Part shown: one piece after another, positions 9,556-19,010 of the stretch
Position numbering within the stretch: the stretch's first letter is position 1
How the letters are laid out: each line of letters starts with the position of its first letter
DNA from: Rurimicrobium sp040387755
GTDB taxonomy: Bacteria > Bacteroidota > Bacteroidia > Chitinophagales > Chitinophagaceae
DNA: 64,000 nucleotides
Direction of reading: 5' to 3'
NCBI GenBank assembly: GCA_040387755.1
Contig: JAZKDB010000002.1
Span: 930,001 to 994,000, forward strand
Program-made: the position numbers and the translations under genes
Notes under the pieces: model-generated
Seen by the model: only the letters and a program-made list of their open reading frames with translations
What the model was told of the DNA's origin: nothing
Database searches by the model: none

Positions 9556-11058
9556 TTATTTTACAGGCTTATCATATAACTGGTAAATAGTGTAGGCATT
9601 ACTCCGTTCCAGCCATTGATTAAAATTAAACCGATAAGTCCATGTAGGTAAGCGTGTCCAAATAACCTTTGTCCGGGAGCTATCAAAAAACGAACCAGCG
9701 TACTGAAACATAAATTCGTCCTTGGCATAAGCATGTTCACTGAATAACCAAACATTTTTGCCTTTTAGTGCTAAAGTATCATTCATAAACTCATCAATAC
9801 AATAACTTTTTATCAAAGGATTTGCATAAAAAGTAGCACCAAGTGTATCTCCATTTATATATGGATTGAATTCATAGCTGTACAAAATAATAGTTTCCTT
9901 TTCCAAATTCTCTGATAACACTTCATTAAGGGCAATAATATCGTTTGAGGGTTTTGTAATCATTAAAATAAGTGCAACTCCATTTGCAATCCAAAAAGAC
10001 TTCCATCCGATATTCCTGAAAATTTTATACCATTTACTTTGATGGTAATTACGCACTTTTTCATCAAGATATTCAATTGTTGAGACAGCTAGGAAAGGAA
10101 AAAAGAATGCCAGTGGATAAAGGAAACGAAACTCTTTATGTGCCACAGCAATGTGTGCCAACAAAAAAAGTGAAATCATCCACGTAAAAATATGCTTTGG
10201 TTTATATATTAACAGCACAGGAATGCTCAATAACATTATAATACTAAAGGGAGCTAATCCTTGAACGATAATTTGCTCAAAATACCAATACCAAGGCTCT
10301 ACACCATATTTTGCTGCCTTATTTTCAACAATATTCTGATAAACATAATTCCAACCACTTATAGTCCATTCTCCATAAAGCCAATACTCAAATATGAGCC
10401 CCAACATAAATGCAACAATAAAACCCGCAAAAACTTTAAGAATGTTGCTCCAAGAGGTTCTTTCTACAAAAAGCATCCATAATCCGGCACCTCCAATCAT
10501 AAAAATGGATTGGAAACGAAATACAAAACTGATTCCTGCCAATAAACCAAACAACCAATAACTTCTGTTATTATTGCGCCACAGCATAATTATGGCCCAT
10601 GTAATGGCAATTGCTGACCAGTTTTCAGATGAAAATCTAACATGTAAATACACCAATCCCCAGCCTAACAAAGAAAGCACTAAATGAACCTTTTGCAGAA
10701 ACGATGACTTTATCTGAGGAAGTATTGCTTTATGAAAATGCCAGGCTGTAAATAGAGCCATCACAGCACTCAACAACCTCAACAGAGTTGCAAATGCATA
10801 AGGGTCTGTAAAACCTAAAGCATAATATGGCTTGAGGATTAAAAATGCAATAAAAGGCTGTAAACCCGGCCTCATATGAGCCGGAAATTCCCATGGCAAA
10901 CTATCAACTGGTGTCCTTCCCAATTTATAATTGGCAAATTCCACCAACTGAAAATGCTCGTCAGGATGATGAAAACCAACAGAAAACCACACACAAATCA
11001 GATGAGCAATAAGCGCTAAGAGTAGCACACGTTTTTCAAAAACAGAAAGGTTTCTCAA
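9556..11058 (-). CDS. GT22-like (Alg9/PIG-B-type) membrane mannosyltransferase
   Basis: A 500-residue polytopic protein with about ten hydrophobic segments. Near the N-terminus, the first extracytoplasmic loop has FHHPDEHFQLVEFANYKLG, the HPDE-x-x-Q signature of the GT22 (GPI mannosyltransferase) fold, followed by a WEF...RP block. Such enzymes use a polyprenyl-phosphate sugar donor; the acceptor here is unknown. The start is a TTG at 11058, because the next in-frame ATG is about 60 residues in, beyond the catalytic motif. It is the last gene of the accD-smpB series. Confidence 0.8.
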   Translation of the reverse strand: MRNLSVFEKRVLLLALIAHLICVWFSVGFHHPDEHFQLVEFANYKLGRTPVDSLPWEFPAHMRPGLQPFIAFLILKPYYALGFTDPYAFATLLRLLSAVMALFTAWHFHKAILPQIKSSFLQKVHLVLSLLGWGLVYLHVRFSSENWSAIAITWAIIMLWRNNNRSYWLFGLLAGISFVFRFQSIFMIGGAGLWMLFVERTSWSNILKVFAGFIVAFMLGLIFEYWLYGEWTISGWNYVYQNIVENKAAKYGVEPWYWYFEQIIVQGLAPFSIIMLLSIPVLLIYKPKHIFTWMISLFLLAHIAVAHKEFRFLYPLAFFFPFLAVSTIEYLDEKVRNYHQSKWYKIFRNIGWKSFWIANGVALILMITKPSNDIIALNEVLSENLEKETIILYSYEFNPYINGDTLGATFYANPLIKSYCIDEFMNDTLALKGKNVWLFSEHAYAKDEFMFQYAGSFFDSSRTKVIWTRLPTWTYRFNFNQWLERSNAYTIYQLYDKPVK

Positions 11059-11113
11059 TAATTATCTTTTTCGTTGGCGCGAAATTAAAAAAAAGAAAAA
11101 TAAGAAACTATGC

Positions 11114-11560
11114 CTATTTAAGATATCGCTTCAAATCCCGTTCGGCTTCGCGGTTTTTAATACTTTCACGTTTGTCATGTAATTTCTTACCACGCCCCAG
11201 TCCAATTTCTACTTTTGCATAACCTTCTTCTGTAATAAAAACAGATAGTGGTACTATAGTAAAGCCTTTTTCTTTGATTTTGGATTCCCATTTGCGTAAT
11301 TCCTTCTTGGTCAGGAGCAACTTCCTCTCGCGCGTAGTGACGTGTCCGGCATATCCTGCATTGGCATATTCGCCAATGAATAAACTTTTAATCCAGAGCT
11401 CACCTTTATAAAATATGCAGTAGCTGTCATTAAAGCTCACACGACCATTACGGATGGATTTGATTTCCGATCCGGTAAGTACAATACCTGCTTTCAGCCT
11501 GTCTTCAATCGCATATTCGAAAGTAGCGGGCTTATTTTTAATGTAAATATTCTGAGCCAA
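11114..11560 (-). CDS. smpB: SsrA-binding protein SmpB
   Basis: This 148-residue protein is the tmRNA partner in trans-translation, which rescues stalled ribosomes. It shows the family body: KNKPATFEYAIEDRLKAGIV, LTGSEIKSIRNGRVSFNDSY, NAGYAGHVTTRERKLLLTKK, the basic GLGRGKKLHDKRESIK and a C-terminal tail rich in Lys and Arg. A TTG at 11560 gives the expected N-terminus MAQNIYIKNK; no ATG is available. It lies 25 nt after accD. The tmRNA gene itself is not in the window. Confidence 0.95.
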   Translation of the reverse strand: MAQNIYIKNKPATFEYAIEDRLKAGIVLTGSEIKSIRNGRVSFNDSYCIFYKGELWIKSLFIGEYANAGYAGHVTTRERKLLLTKKELRKWESKIKEKGFTIVPLSVFITEEGYAKVEIGLGRGKKLHDKRESIKNREAERDLKRYLK

Positions 11561-11585
11561 TGTATGAGCGACCTGAAGGTCAAAT

Positions 11586-12443
11586 TTATTTGCTCTCAGT
11601 CATAAACCAATCGATGGTTTGACTGAGTTTTGATTTGAGATTTTTACGTTCCACTATAAAATCAAGAAAACCATGTTCCAACAAAAACTCGGAACGCTGG
11701 AATCCGGCTGGAAGATCTTTCTTAATCGTTTCTTTAATTACCCTTGGACCGGCAAAACCAATCAAGGCTTTAGGTTCAGCAATATTAATATCACCCAGCA
11801 TGGCAAAAGATGCTGTAACACCTCCTGTAGTTGGGTCTGTCATTAAGGAGATATAGGGTAATCCTGCTTTGGCAAGGCGCGTTAATTTTGCAGAAGTTTT
11901 GGCCATTTGCATTAATGAAAATGCACTTTCCATCATACGTGCACCACCCGATTTGGATATAATCATAAAGGGCAATTTATGCTCAATGGCATAATCTATT
12001 CCACGACTGATTTTTTCTCCAACCACAGAGCCCATTGAACCACCAATAAAGTTGAAATTCATACAGGCAATCACCAGACCCTTACCGTTTACTTCACCCA
12101 CACCTACAGACAATGCATCTTCAGGAACTTTCTTCAGCGCTTCAACCAGTCTGTCGGCATAGGGTTTCAAATCTACAAAGCCCAGTTTGTCGACAGAAAC
12201 AATATTACTAAACAGGTACTCTACCTTGCCTTCGTCAAAAATGATACTGAAATATTCGGGTGAATTGATACGATTGTGCATATTGCATTTGGGGCAAACC
12301 CAAAGATTTTCTGCCAATTCCTGTTGTGTAATCGTAGTGCGGCATTCTGAACATTTATGCCAAAGTCCATCAGGAGTTTCGCGCTTCTCGTTTGTCTGGG
12401 TCAAAACCCCTTTTTTGATACGCTTGAACCAAGTAGATGACAT
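11586..12443 (-). CDS. accD: Acetyl-CoA carboxylase carboxyltransferase subunit beta
   Basis: This 285-residue protein makes malonyl-CoA with AccA. A four-cysteine zinc ribbon lies near residues 32-54 (CSEC...CPKC). The crotonase-like carboxyltransferase domain shows NFNFIGGSMGSVVGEKISRG, SGGARMMESAFSLMQMAKTS and SLMTDPTTGGVTASFAMLGD. The ATG at 12443 follows its own promoter at 12513-12541, so it can be expressed separately from the pyr genes upstream. Confidence 0.95.
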   Translation of the reverse strand: MSSTWFKRIKKGVLTQTNEKRETPDGLWHKCSECRTTITQQELAENLWVCPKCNMHNRINSPEYFSIIFDEGKVEYLFSNIVSVDKLGFVDLKPYADRLVEALKKVPEDALSVGVGEVNGKGLVIACMNFNFIGGSMGSVVGEKISRGIDYAIEHKLPFMIISKSGGARMMESAFSLMQMAKTSAKLTRLAKAGLPYISLMTDPTTGGVTASFAMLGDINIAEPKALIGFAGPRVIKETIKKDLPAGFQRSEFLLEHGFLDFIVERKNLKSKLSQTIDWFMTESK

Positions 12444-12512
12444 ATAAAAAGTAAATTATTTTGAAATTATATTTTATTAAACGACCCGAACTATTGTTTA
12501 TAGCCGGGTCTG

Positions 12513-12541
12513 CAAATATACGCTATGTACCGAAAGTACAA
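12513..12541 (-). promoter_or_regulatory. Bacteroidota-type promoter of accD-smpB-GT22
   Basis: Read on the minus strand, TTG is followed after 18 nt by TATATTTG, matching TTG / TAnnTTTG. It sits about 70 nt upstream of the accD ATG, in the 105-nt gap after pyrB. Confidence 0.6.
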
Positions 12542-12548
12542 GTCGATT

Positions 12549-13481
12549 TTACTCAGGCATTTCCCTGTTCCCACTTAACAGATACACAACAGCCATTCTG
12601 ATAGCCACACCATTCTCTACCTGGTCCAAAATGATGGAATGACTACCATCGGCTACATCAGAGTCAATCTCAACCCCACGGTTAATGGGACCAGGGTGTA
12701 AAATAAGAATTTCTTTATCGAGCGATTCCAGCATATTTTTATTTACACCATAAAACAAAGCATATTCCCGAAGGGAAGAAAAAAGAGGTTTATGCTGACG
12801 CTCCAGCTGAATTCTGAGTACGTTGGCTATATCGCATTGCTGCAGTGCTTTTTTGACGCTGTATTCCACTTTCACCCCCATTGATTCAATATGTTTCGGA
12901 ATCAATGTGGGAGGACCGCTCACAATCACATTTGCACCCAGCTTTTGTAAGCAGTAAATATTGCTCATCGCTACACGTGAGTGCATAATATCACCAATTA
13001 TTGCCACCGTTTTCCCTGTCAAATCTCCAAATTTTTCACGCATGGAAAAAGCGTCCAACAAACCCTGAGTAGGATGTTCATTTACTCCATCTCCTGCATT
13101 GATAATACTGGCATCGATATGCTGTGCCAAAAACCAAGGTGCTCCGGAAGCAGAATGGCGCATCACCACCATATCCACTTTCATGGCCAGTATATTATTG
13201 ACGGTATCAATCAGTGTTTCTCCTTTAGAAACAGAAGAGGCAGAAGCAGAAAAATTAACCACATCTGCACCCAGGCGTTTTTCGGCCAGTTCAAAAGAAG
13301 TACGGGTGCGGGTAGAGTTTTCAAAAAATATATTAGCTACTGTTGTATCTCGTAAAGCAGGTACTTTTTTAATCGGGCGTTGCAATACCTGCTTAAAATT
13401 GTCTGCAGTTTTGAAAATAGTTTCAATATCCTGCTTTTGCAGTTCTTTGATGCCTAAAAGATGTTTTACGGATAACGACAT
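12549..13481 (-). CDS. pyrB: Aspartate carbamoyltransferase catalytic subunit
   Basis: This 310-residue enzyme condenses carbamoyl phosphate and aspartate in pyrimidine synthesis. Diagnostic blocks are FFENSTRTRTSFELAEKRLG (phosphate-binding STRTR), SVSKGETLIDT, HPTQGLLDAF and HPGPINRGVEIDSDVADG. No regulatory-chain gene is adjacent. It lies 44 nt after pyrR on the same strand, a classic pairing. Confidence 0.95.
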   Translation of the reverse strand: MSLSVKHLLGIKELQKQDIETIFKTADNFKQVLQRPIKKVPALRDTTVANIFFENSTRTRTSFELAEKRLGADVVNFSASASSVSKGETLIDTVNNILAMKVDMVVMRHSASGAPWFLAQHIDASIINAGDGVNEHPTQGLLDAFSMREKFGDLTGKTVAIIGDIMHSRVAMSNIYCLQKLGANVIVSGPPTLIPKHIESMGVKVEYSVKKALQQCDIANVLRIQLERQHKPLFSSLREYALFYGVNKNMLESLDKEILILHPGPINRGVEIDSDVADGSHSIILDQVENGVAIRMAVVYLLSGNREMPE

Positions 13482-13525
13482 TATTTTTATTTTTTTATGA
13501 GTAAAGAGGAAGCTGTCACCTGCAT

Positions 13526-14053
13526 TTAAAGCAAAACCACTTCATCAGTACCTTCTTTTTCTTTCCAGTATACTTTCACCTTTTGCTCAAAAAGGGTGTC
13601 CACACTCAATCCTACATAATCCGGCTGAATGGGTAATTCGCGACTAAACCTGCGATCTATCAAAGCCATCAATTCCACCTCTTTCGGTCTGCCAAAATCC
13701 AGCAGGGCATCCATCGCAGCGCGAATGGTACGGCCGGTATGCAATACATCGTCAATCAGCACTACCCTTTTTTCATCCACACTGAAGGCTATATCTGTCT
13801 GTGCTGGTGCCTGAAGAGCCCCTCCTTTGTCCAGGTCATCACGATAAAAGGTGATGTCCAATCGTCCGTACTGAATTTTTGGGTTGCCTGTTATTTGTTG
13901 CAACAAGGCCACAATTCTATCGGCAAATAATACACCTCTTGGTTGCATCCCGATAAGGACAGTATCACTAAAATCCAAGTGGGTTTCGACCAACTGATGC
14001 GCCAATCGGTGCAAAGTAATCTGAAGTTGCGCTTGGTCTAAAAGGGTTTTCAA
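13526..14053 (-). CDS. pyrR: PyrR: pyrimidine regulator / uracil phosphoribosyltransferase
   Basis: The frame contains the PRPP-binding signature VVLIDDVLHTGRTIRAAMDA and IGMQPRGVLFADRIV, and ends with SVDTLFEQKVKVYWKE, all typical of PyrR. The open frame reaches a TTG at 14092, but the TTG at 14053 gives MKTLLDQAQLQITLHRLAHQ, which matches the usual family start and length (175 residues), so it is preferred. In Gram-positives PyrR attenuates pyr mRNA; I see no attenuator here, so only the UPRT activity can be inferred with confidence. Confidence 0.9.
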   Translation of the reverse strand: MKTLLDQAQLQITLHRLAHQLVETHLDFSDTVLIGMQPRGVLFADRIVALLQQITGNPKIQYGRLDITFYRDDLDKGGALQAPAQTDIAFSVDEKRVVLIDDVLHTGRTIRAAMDALLDFGRPKEVELMALIDRRFSRELPIQPDYVGLSVDTLFEQKVKVYWKEKEGTDEVVLL

Positions 14054-14102
14054 TGTTTGGAATATTTGGTCAAAAATAAAGCTTAAAGCCAATTATAAAA
14101 AA

Positions 14103-14906
14103 TCAATTCCTTGAACGATACAATACCAGCCTGTCCTGATACAATACATAAAGTACATTGCGACAATAAGCAGCCTGAATAACGGAGGTTTCGGGCAATT
14201 GAGGAATAGCCATACTCGTCTCATTCAATCTTTTAATATCATATGAATACAACATGTCCCCTTTCTGGTAAATAATCTGATTGCCTACAACCTGTAGTTT
14301 TTTTACCCCAAAAATGGACAGGGTATTGAGGTAAGTACCATATTGATCAAAAATAAAGATACCCTGAGCGGAATCAGTCATATAGACCTTACGGTCGCGT
14401 TCGATGAGGTAGGTGGATTTGGGGAGTTCGGACAATTGCTGGCGCAAATCATTTCCCTGAATCATTACTTTCAGTTCCATATCCAATTTATTAAGCGTGG
14501 CATTAAACTGGTCGTACACCCAAAGATTACCTTCGGCACTCGTAGCAATGACATTAGAGTTGAGCAGATTGAGTTTGCGCAGGTTCAATTCATTTTTGGG
14601 TGCCAGCATTCTGTCCAGCAAGACCATTTTGGCGAATTTGGAATAATACAACATCACCCTCAGCGGATTGGTAACATCTACTGTAGCAATTTCACCATTG
14701 GCTATAGAAATGTAATTAGCAATACTATCACCGTTTTCATTAAACTTGATAAAAGCATTGTCATTGTGGACAACATAAGCATTCCCCAGTTCATCTACCT
14801 GCAGACTATTGGCCTTAATGAGAATAGATTTGATGATTGGCATAGAGGTTTGTGCATTTGAACCAACAAAAGCAAAACCCATTAGCAACATCAAAATCCT
14901 TCTCAT
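14103..14906 (-). CDS. Secreted propeller-like protein of unknown function
   Basis: The 267-residue protein has a signal peptide (MRRILMLLMGFAFVGSNAQ). Its body contains repeated short blades such as LQVDELGNAYVVHNDN, VIATSAEGNLWVYDQFN and IFIFDQYGTYLNTLSIFG, suggesting a beta-propeller, probably in the periplasm. It begins 1 nt after the stop of the MFS permease (TAAAATG), so the two are translationally linked. I cannot assign a function. Confidence 0.7.
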   Translation of the reverse strand: MRRILMLLMGFAFVGSNAQTSMPIIKSILIKANSLQVDELGNAYVVHNDNAFIKFNENGDSIANYISIANGEIATVDVTNPLRVMLYYSKFAKMVLLDRMLAPKNELNLRKLNLLNSNVIATSAEGNLWVYDQFNATLNKLDMELKVMIQGNDLRQQLSELPKSTYLIERDRKVYMTDSAQGIFIFDQYGTYLNTLSIFGVKKLQVVGNQIIYQKGDMLYSYDIKRLNETSMAIPQLPETSVIQAAYCRNVLYVLYQDRLVLYRSRN

Positions 14907-14907
14907 T

Positions 14908-16179
14908 TTATTTTACTTTTTTCAGACCCAATTTATGCCCGGACCAGGCAAAGTATAAGATGAACAAATAGCAAGGTATCATCAATGAATAGGCCATTTG
15001 GCGTGAGCCCAAAAGTTCAGAAAACTTGCCGTACAAAGGAGGCAAAACCGCACCACCTACAATGCCCATTATCAGCAAAGCAGAACCAGTTTTAGTGAAC
15101 TTACCCAAATGATTAATAGCTAATGGCCAAATAGCAGGCCACACCACCGAGTTGGTAAAGCCCAATACCGCAAAACTATAAATGGCTATATCACCTTCGG
15201 TAAACATCGAAACCAATACAAAAACAATACTCAATACAGTCAAAATAGTCAAAGCCTTTTGCTGTGAAATAAACTTAGGAATAGCAATAATCCCAACCAC
15301 ATAACCTATAAGCAAACCGTAACCGGTATAAGTTGCAAAACTTTTTGCCTCTGCTAAAGAATAACCTAGAGCCTCACCAAAACCAGTAAAGGTATCATAA
15401 CTAATCACCTCTACACCTACATAAAAAAATATGGCCAATGCGCCCAAAATCAAATGAGGAAATTGTAACACACTGGTTTTACCAATTGCATTTTCACTGT
15501 CACCTGCCTGCTGCTCTTCTTCATTAATTTCTGGTAGATGTATAAAATAAATGATAAGTGCCAAAAGTGCCAAAGAGGCCGCTATTACTATATAAGGCAT
15601 AATCACTCTGCTGGCCAAAGTATCTAACTCCAGTACCTTTTCGGCAGGAGCCAAAGTCAATAATTTCGCTTTAATACCATCTGCATTCTCTAAAGTAATC
15701 GCACCCAAAACATAGACAGCAATAATACCCGCTACTTTGTTGCAGATCCCCATTATACTGATGCGCTGTGCAGCACTTTCTATTGGCCCCAACACAGTTG
15801 CATAAGGATTTGCTGCAGTTTGCAAGAGCGCCAATCCACTACCAATCACAAACAAACCTGTAAGAAATAAATTAAAATTGCGCGACTGCGCTGCCGGAAC
15901 AAAAAGTAAAGCCCCCAATGCCATCACTAACAGACCCAGAGACATACCTTTCTTAAACCCAGTCATGCGCAATACTGCTGCCGAGGGAATAGCCATGACA
16001 AAATAAGCAGCAAAAAATGCAGTCGCTACAAGGTAGGATTGGGTATCACTGAGCTCGCAGGCTATTTTGAGATAAGGAATCAATTGGCTGTTGCTCCAGG
16101 TAATAAAGCCAAATACAAAGAAAAGGCATGCAATGATGATGAGTGCCGGCAGATATTGCTTACTGTTGTTTTGAGTCAT
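14908..16179 (-). CDS. Sugar MFS permease, FucP/GluP family
   Basis: A 423-residue twelve-helix major facilitator. The N-terminus reads ALIIIACLFFVFGFITWSNS, then QLIPYLKIACELSDTQSYLV, followed by LQTAANPYATVLGPIESAAQ and the GICNKVAG segment, all typical of the FucP/GluP proton-sugar symporters. The ATG at 16179 (MTQNNSKQYLPA) is preferred over the TTG at 16200. The sugar (fucose, glucose, galactose or other) cannot be read from sequence. Confidence 0.88.
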   Translation of the reverse strand: MTQNNSKQYLPALIIIACLFFVFGFITWSNSQLIPYLKIACELSDTQSYLVATAFFAAYFVMAIPSAAVLRMTGFKKGMSLGLLVMALGALLFVPAAQSRNFNLFLTGLFVIGSGLALLQTAANPYATVLGPIESAAQRISIMGICNKVAGIIAVYVLGAITLENADGIKAKLLTLAPAEKVLELDTLASRVIMPYIVIAASLALLALIIYFIHLPEINEEEQQAGDSENAIGKTSVLQFPHLILGALAIFFYVGVEVISYDTFTGFGEALGYSLAEAKSFATYTGYGLLIGYVVGIIAIPKFISQQKALTILTVLSIVFVLVSMFTEGDIAIYSFAVLGFTNSVVWPAIWPLAINHLGKFTKTGSALLIMGIVGGAVLPPLYGKFSELLGSRQMAYSLMIPCYLFILYFAWSGHKLGLKKVK

Positions 16180-16254
16180 ATAGATATTAGTTGCCGACAA
16201 AGTAAAACAATTATTTAAAAAGCCAGACCATTTGACAACAATGTCAGAGAAAGA

Positions 16255-18936
16255 CTAAAAAACAGCATCTTGAAATGCCCTTCTGCGCGTAAGCCTCAAA
16301 TCCTGCAATACTTGAGCCTTTACATTGAGCGAAAAATTGAAAGATTTTCGGAAGCCAAATGGAATCAATCCAAGGCGCATTTCCCAGCAATGCAGGTCGC
16401 GATAAATGTCTATAGAAGAGAAAGTAATTTGCTTCTCCACGACATTATAACCTGTATTTACTGCCACTTTCCAACGTGAGGTAAAATTAATATCACCACC
16501 AACAGTTACCGTTTGCGACACAACCGAACTATCTGAACGGGAGAAAGCTGAAGCACGACGCTCAAGGTTAAAGGCATAGGTAATATTCACTGTCCAGGGG
16601 ATATTAAAATCCACATAATTATTATAACCATTGTTGCGCATCAGACTTCTGAAATCTTCTGATTCTTTGGCTGCTTCTGCCGATTTGGTTTTCCCTTTCT
16701 CTTTGGAACGGAAGGATGTACCAAAACCAATCTGTGCAGTGGTCAGGCGTCCAAAACCATTACCGGATGCCAGTGTTGTGCGCGCCGTGCGTCGCATGGC
16801 TATATAATCCCATTGGTATGGATCAAAGTTAGCGCTGGCGTTAATATTGAGTAAATTTCCGATGTTGGTACGGGCACTGAAACGATAAAAATCCCATTGA
16901 AAAGAATCAGCGGCTATATTGTAAGAGGTATTAAAATCCAATGCATCCAGTAATACAATATTTTTAAAACCCGTAGCTGTATCCTTACTGTTCCGCACTT
17001 TCATTTGCAGGTTATTATTCAATCCAAGAGATACTGCTCCATTACGACCCTGAGGTGGTAATCCAATAATGGATTGTTCGTATGGAGAGAGGTAAGTTAG
17101 TTTTTGTGTTGAGTCCAGGCGTGCCTGATAATAATAGTCAAAAGGAGACTTGGCAAAATCAGGACGATAATTGATCCCTACGGAAGGTCGCATTACGTGC
17201 CTGAAACCTTTTATAGTTCCTTTCTTAAAAAGCTTCATTCCATAAATCTGTGTATTAAATGTAAAGCCACCATTAAAATCGCGCGAGGCAGCAAAACCAC
17301 GTTCGGTAAGGGTATCCACCTTCTTTGTGGCATCATTATATCCTCTTTGTGTCTTTAGTGTGTTCCAATATTCATTATAGGCTACATTGAAAGAGACAGT
17401 TACAAAACGAAAAATACTATAGTTGGCTGAAATAGGAACAGAGTGTCTCATACCATTCTGAAAATCATCAAACTCCAGTTTACTCAATTGAAATGCTGTA
17501 TCATAAAAAGTAATTCTGTTGAGCGAATTCATCGTATAACCCACAGTAATTTTTTCGTACCATCGCACAGAGCCAACGGGGTTTTTACGCTGAAATGGAT
17601 TTCTGGCATTCACAAAAAAGGATAGGTCTGGTAAGGTTACATTTACTTGCTTATTGGCAGTGTTTTGGTTATGCGTAGCACTAACTGTAAAAGTATAAGG
17701 CTTACCCACCCAGTTCTTCGAAAACGTAATATTGGATTGAAATTGATTCTGAAGAATCTGATTTGTATTGTAACTATTATTTACAAAAAAGGTACCGGTC
17801 TGCACATTGACATTAGCATTGAAATTGACACCAGGTAAAGATTTAGCATCTTTGCTATGTGTCCATCTAAAAGCGAAATCCTTGGTAATCTGCGCCAAAG
17901 GATCAAACTCCTCTCCGGTTTTATTGAGTGCGTAACTCAAAAATACATTGCCATTATAACGGTATTTATTTACGTAATTACTGGTGAGGTATCCGGCAAA
18001 ACTTCCTTTGGTAAAGATGTCTGTCTGCAATTGCAAATCGACATAATCATTAAGATATAAATAGTACCCACCTTTAAGAAAACCCAATCCACGGTTAACT
18101 TCCACAGTATAGCCTGGTAAAATAAAACCCGATCTGTGCTTTTCATTATTAACCGGAAAATAGCCAAAGGGAAGAAATAAGGGTGTAGGGACTCCTTCAA
18201 TTTCAATATTAGCCGAACCTGTAGCTATTGCCTGCTCTGGAATAATTTTGATTCTGTTGGTACGGATACCAAAATGTGGGTGATCCAAAGCGCAGGTGGT
18301 ATAAATATTCCGGTAACCATATAAGGATTTATCAGGATTACGTTTGATTTGTTCACTCTGGATAAAGCCTTCACCATATTGACTCCGGGCATTATGAATA
18401 ATGGCGCGCTGCGACTTAAAATTATATTGCAGAGAATCGTAAGATACTTTTTCGGCACCTTGCTCGAAAGTAGGATGTGGTCTGTTTTTCTTGCTGGTAT
18501 CCACTACATCTGTAGCAATAGCAATATTGGTATTCTGATTAAATTCAATTTTAGGAGCACTTAATTTACGCCCATCATAATCCACCTTGGCTTCTCCGTA
18601 AAGACGGAAATTATTTGTTTTGATATCCATTACAGCCGAATCTGTGGCTGTTGCTACTACTACATCGTCAAGTGCATCATCCGAAATTTTGATACCCAGC
18701 CTATCTTCCAGACTGCCTGAAGACTCAAGTGTGGAATCATTTTTTACAGACAAACCAGAGGTATCACTTTTTACAGAAGTATCTGCTATTTTTGCGGGAA
18801 TCAAAGCAGAATCTGTATGAGATTTAATCTGAGCGCTTGTACAAAACGGCAGGTACATCACAGCAAATAATGCGAAACAAAATCGCAATAGATGAATAGA
18901 TGAGATTTTTAAAATAATTTTACCGTTGCTGAGCAT
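16255..18936 (-). CDS. lptD: LPS-assembly outer-membrane protein LptD
   Basis: This 893-residue protein has an N-terminal signal sequence, an OstA-like periplasmic domain beginning around NNFRLYGEAKVDYDGRKLSA and a long beta-barrel. LFLPFGYFPVNNEKHRSGFI marks the domain-barrel junction, and the end (LHCWEMRLGLIPFGFRKSF, then DLRLTRRRAFQDAVF) is the Bacteroidota LptD form. It places lipopolysaccharide in the outer leaflet together with LptE, which is not in the window. A TACTTTTG box on the minus strand at 18951-18958 is a candidate -7 element but lacks a well-spaced TTG. Confidence 0.88.
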   Translation of the reverse strand: MLSNGKIILKISSIHLLRFCFALFAVMYLPFCTSAQIKSHTDSALIPAKIADTSVKSDTSGLSVKNDSTLESSGSLEDRLGIKISDDALDDVVVATATDSAVMDIKTNNFRLYGEAKVDYDGRKLSAPKIEFNQNTNIAIATDVVDTSKKNRPHPTFEQGAEKVSYDSLQYNFKSQRAIIHNARSQYGEGFIQSEQIKRNPDKSLYGYRNIYTTCALDHPHFGIRTNRIKIIPEQAIATGSANIEIEGVPTPLFLPFGYFPVNNEKHRSGFILPGYTVEVNRGLGFLKGGYYLYLNDYVDLQLQTDIFTKGSFAGYLTSNYVNKYRYNGNVFLSYALNKTGEEFDPLAQITKDFAFRWTHSKDAKSLPGVNFNANVNVQTGTFFVNNSYNTNQILQNQFQSNITFSKNWVGKPYTFTVSATHNQNTANKQVNVTLPDLSFFVNARNPFQRKNPVGSVRWYEKITVGYTMNSLNRITFYDTAFQLSKLEFDDFQNGMRHSVPISANYSIFRFVTVSFNVAYNEYWNTLKTQRGYNDATKKVDTLTERGFAASRDFNGGFTFNTQIYGMKLFKKGTIKGFRHVMRPSVGINYRPDFAKSPFDYYYQARLDSTQKLTYLSPYEQSIIGLPPQGRNGAVSLGLNNNLQMKVRNSKDTATGFKNIVLLDALDFNTSYNIAADSFQWDFYRFSARTNIGNLLNINASANFDPYQWDYIAMRRTARTTLASGNGFGRLTTAQIGFGTSFRSKEKGKTKSAEAAKESEDFRSLMRNNGYNNYVDFNIPWTVNITYAFNLERRASAFSRSDSSVVSQTVTVGGDINFTSRWKVAVNTGYNVVEKQITFSSIDIYRDLHCWEMRLGLIPFGFRKSFNFSLNVKAQVLQDLRLTRRRAFQDAVF

Positions 18937-19010
18937 ATGAAAATTGCTTGCAAAAGTAACTATTTAATATAGACAAGAACACAAACCCTTAATAATATAG
19001 AAATTTTAAG

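Noticed and set aside
12483..12510. Hairpin GACCCG / CGGGTC between pyrB and accD
   Set aside because: Six-base stem with a 16-nt loop and no clear T run; too weak to call a terminator, and it lies between the accD promoter and start.
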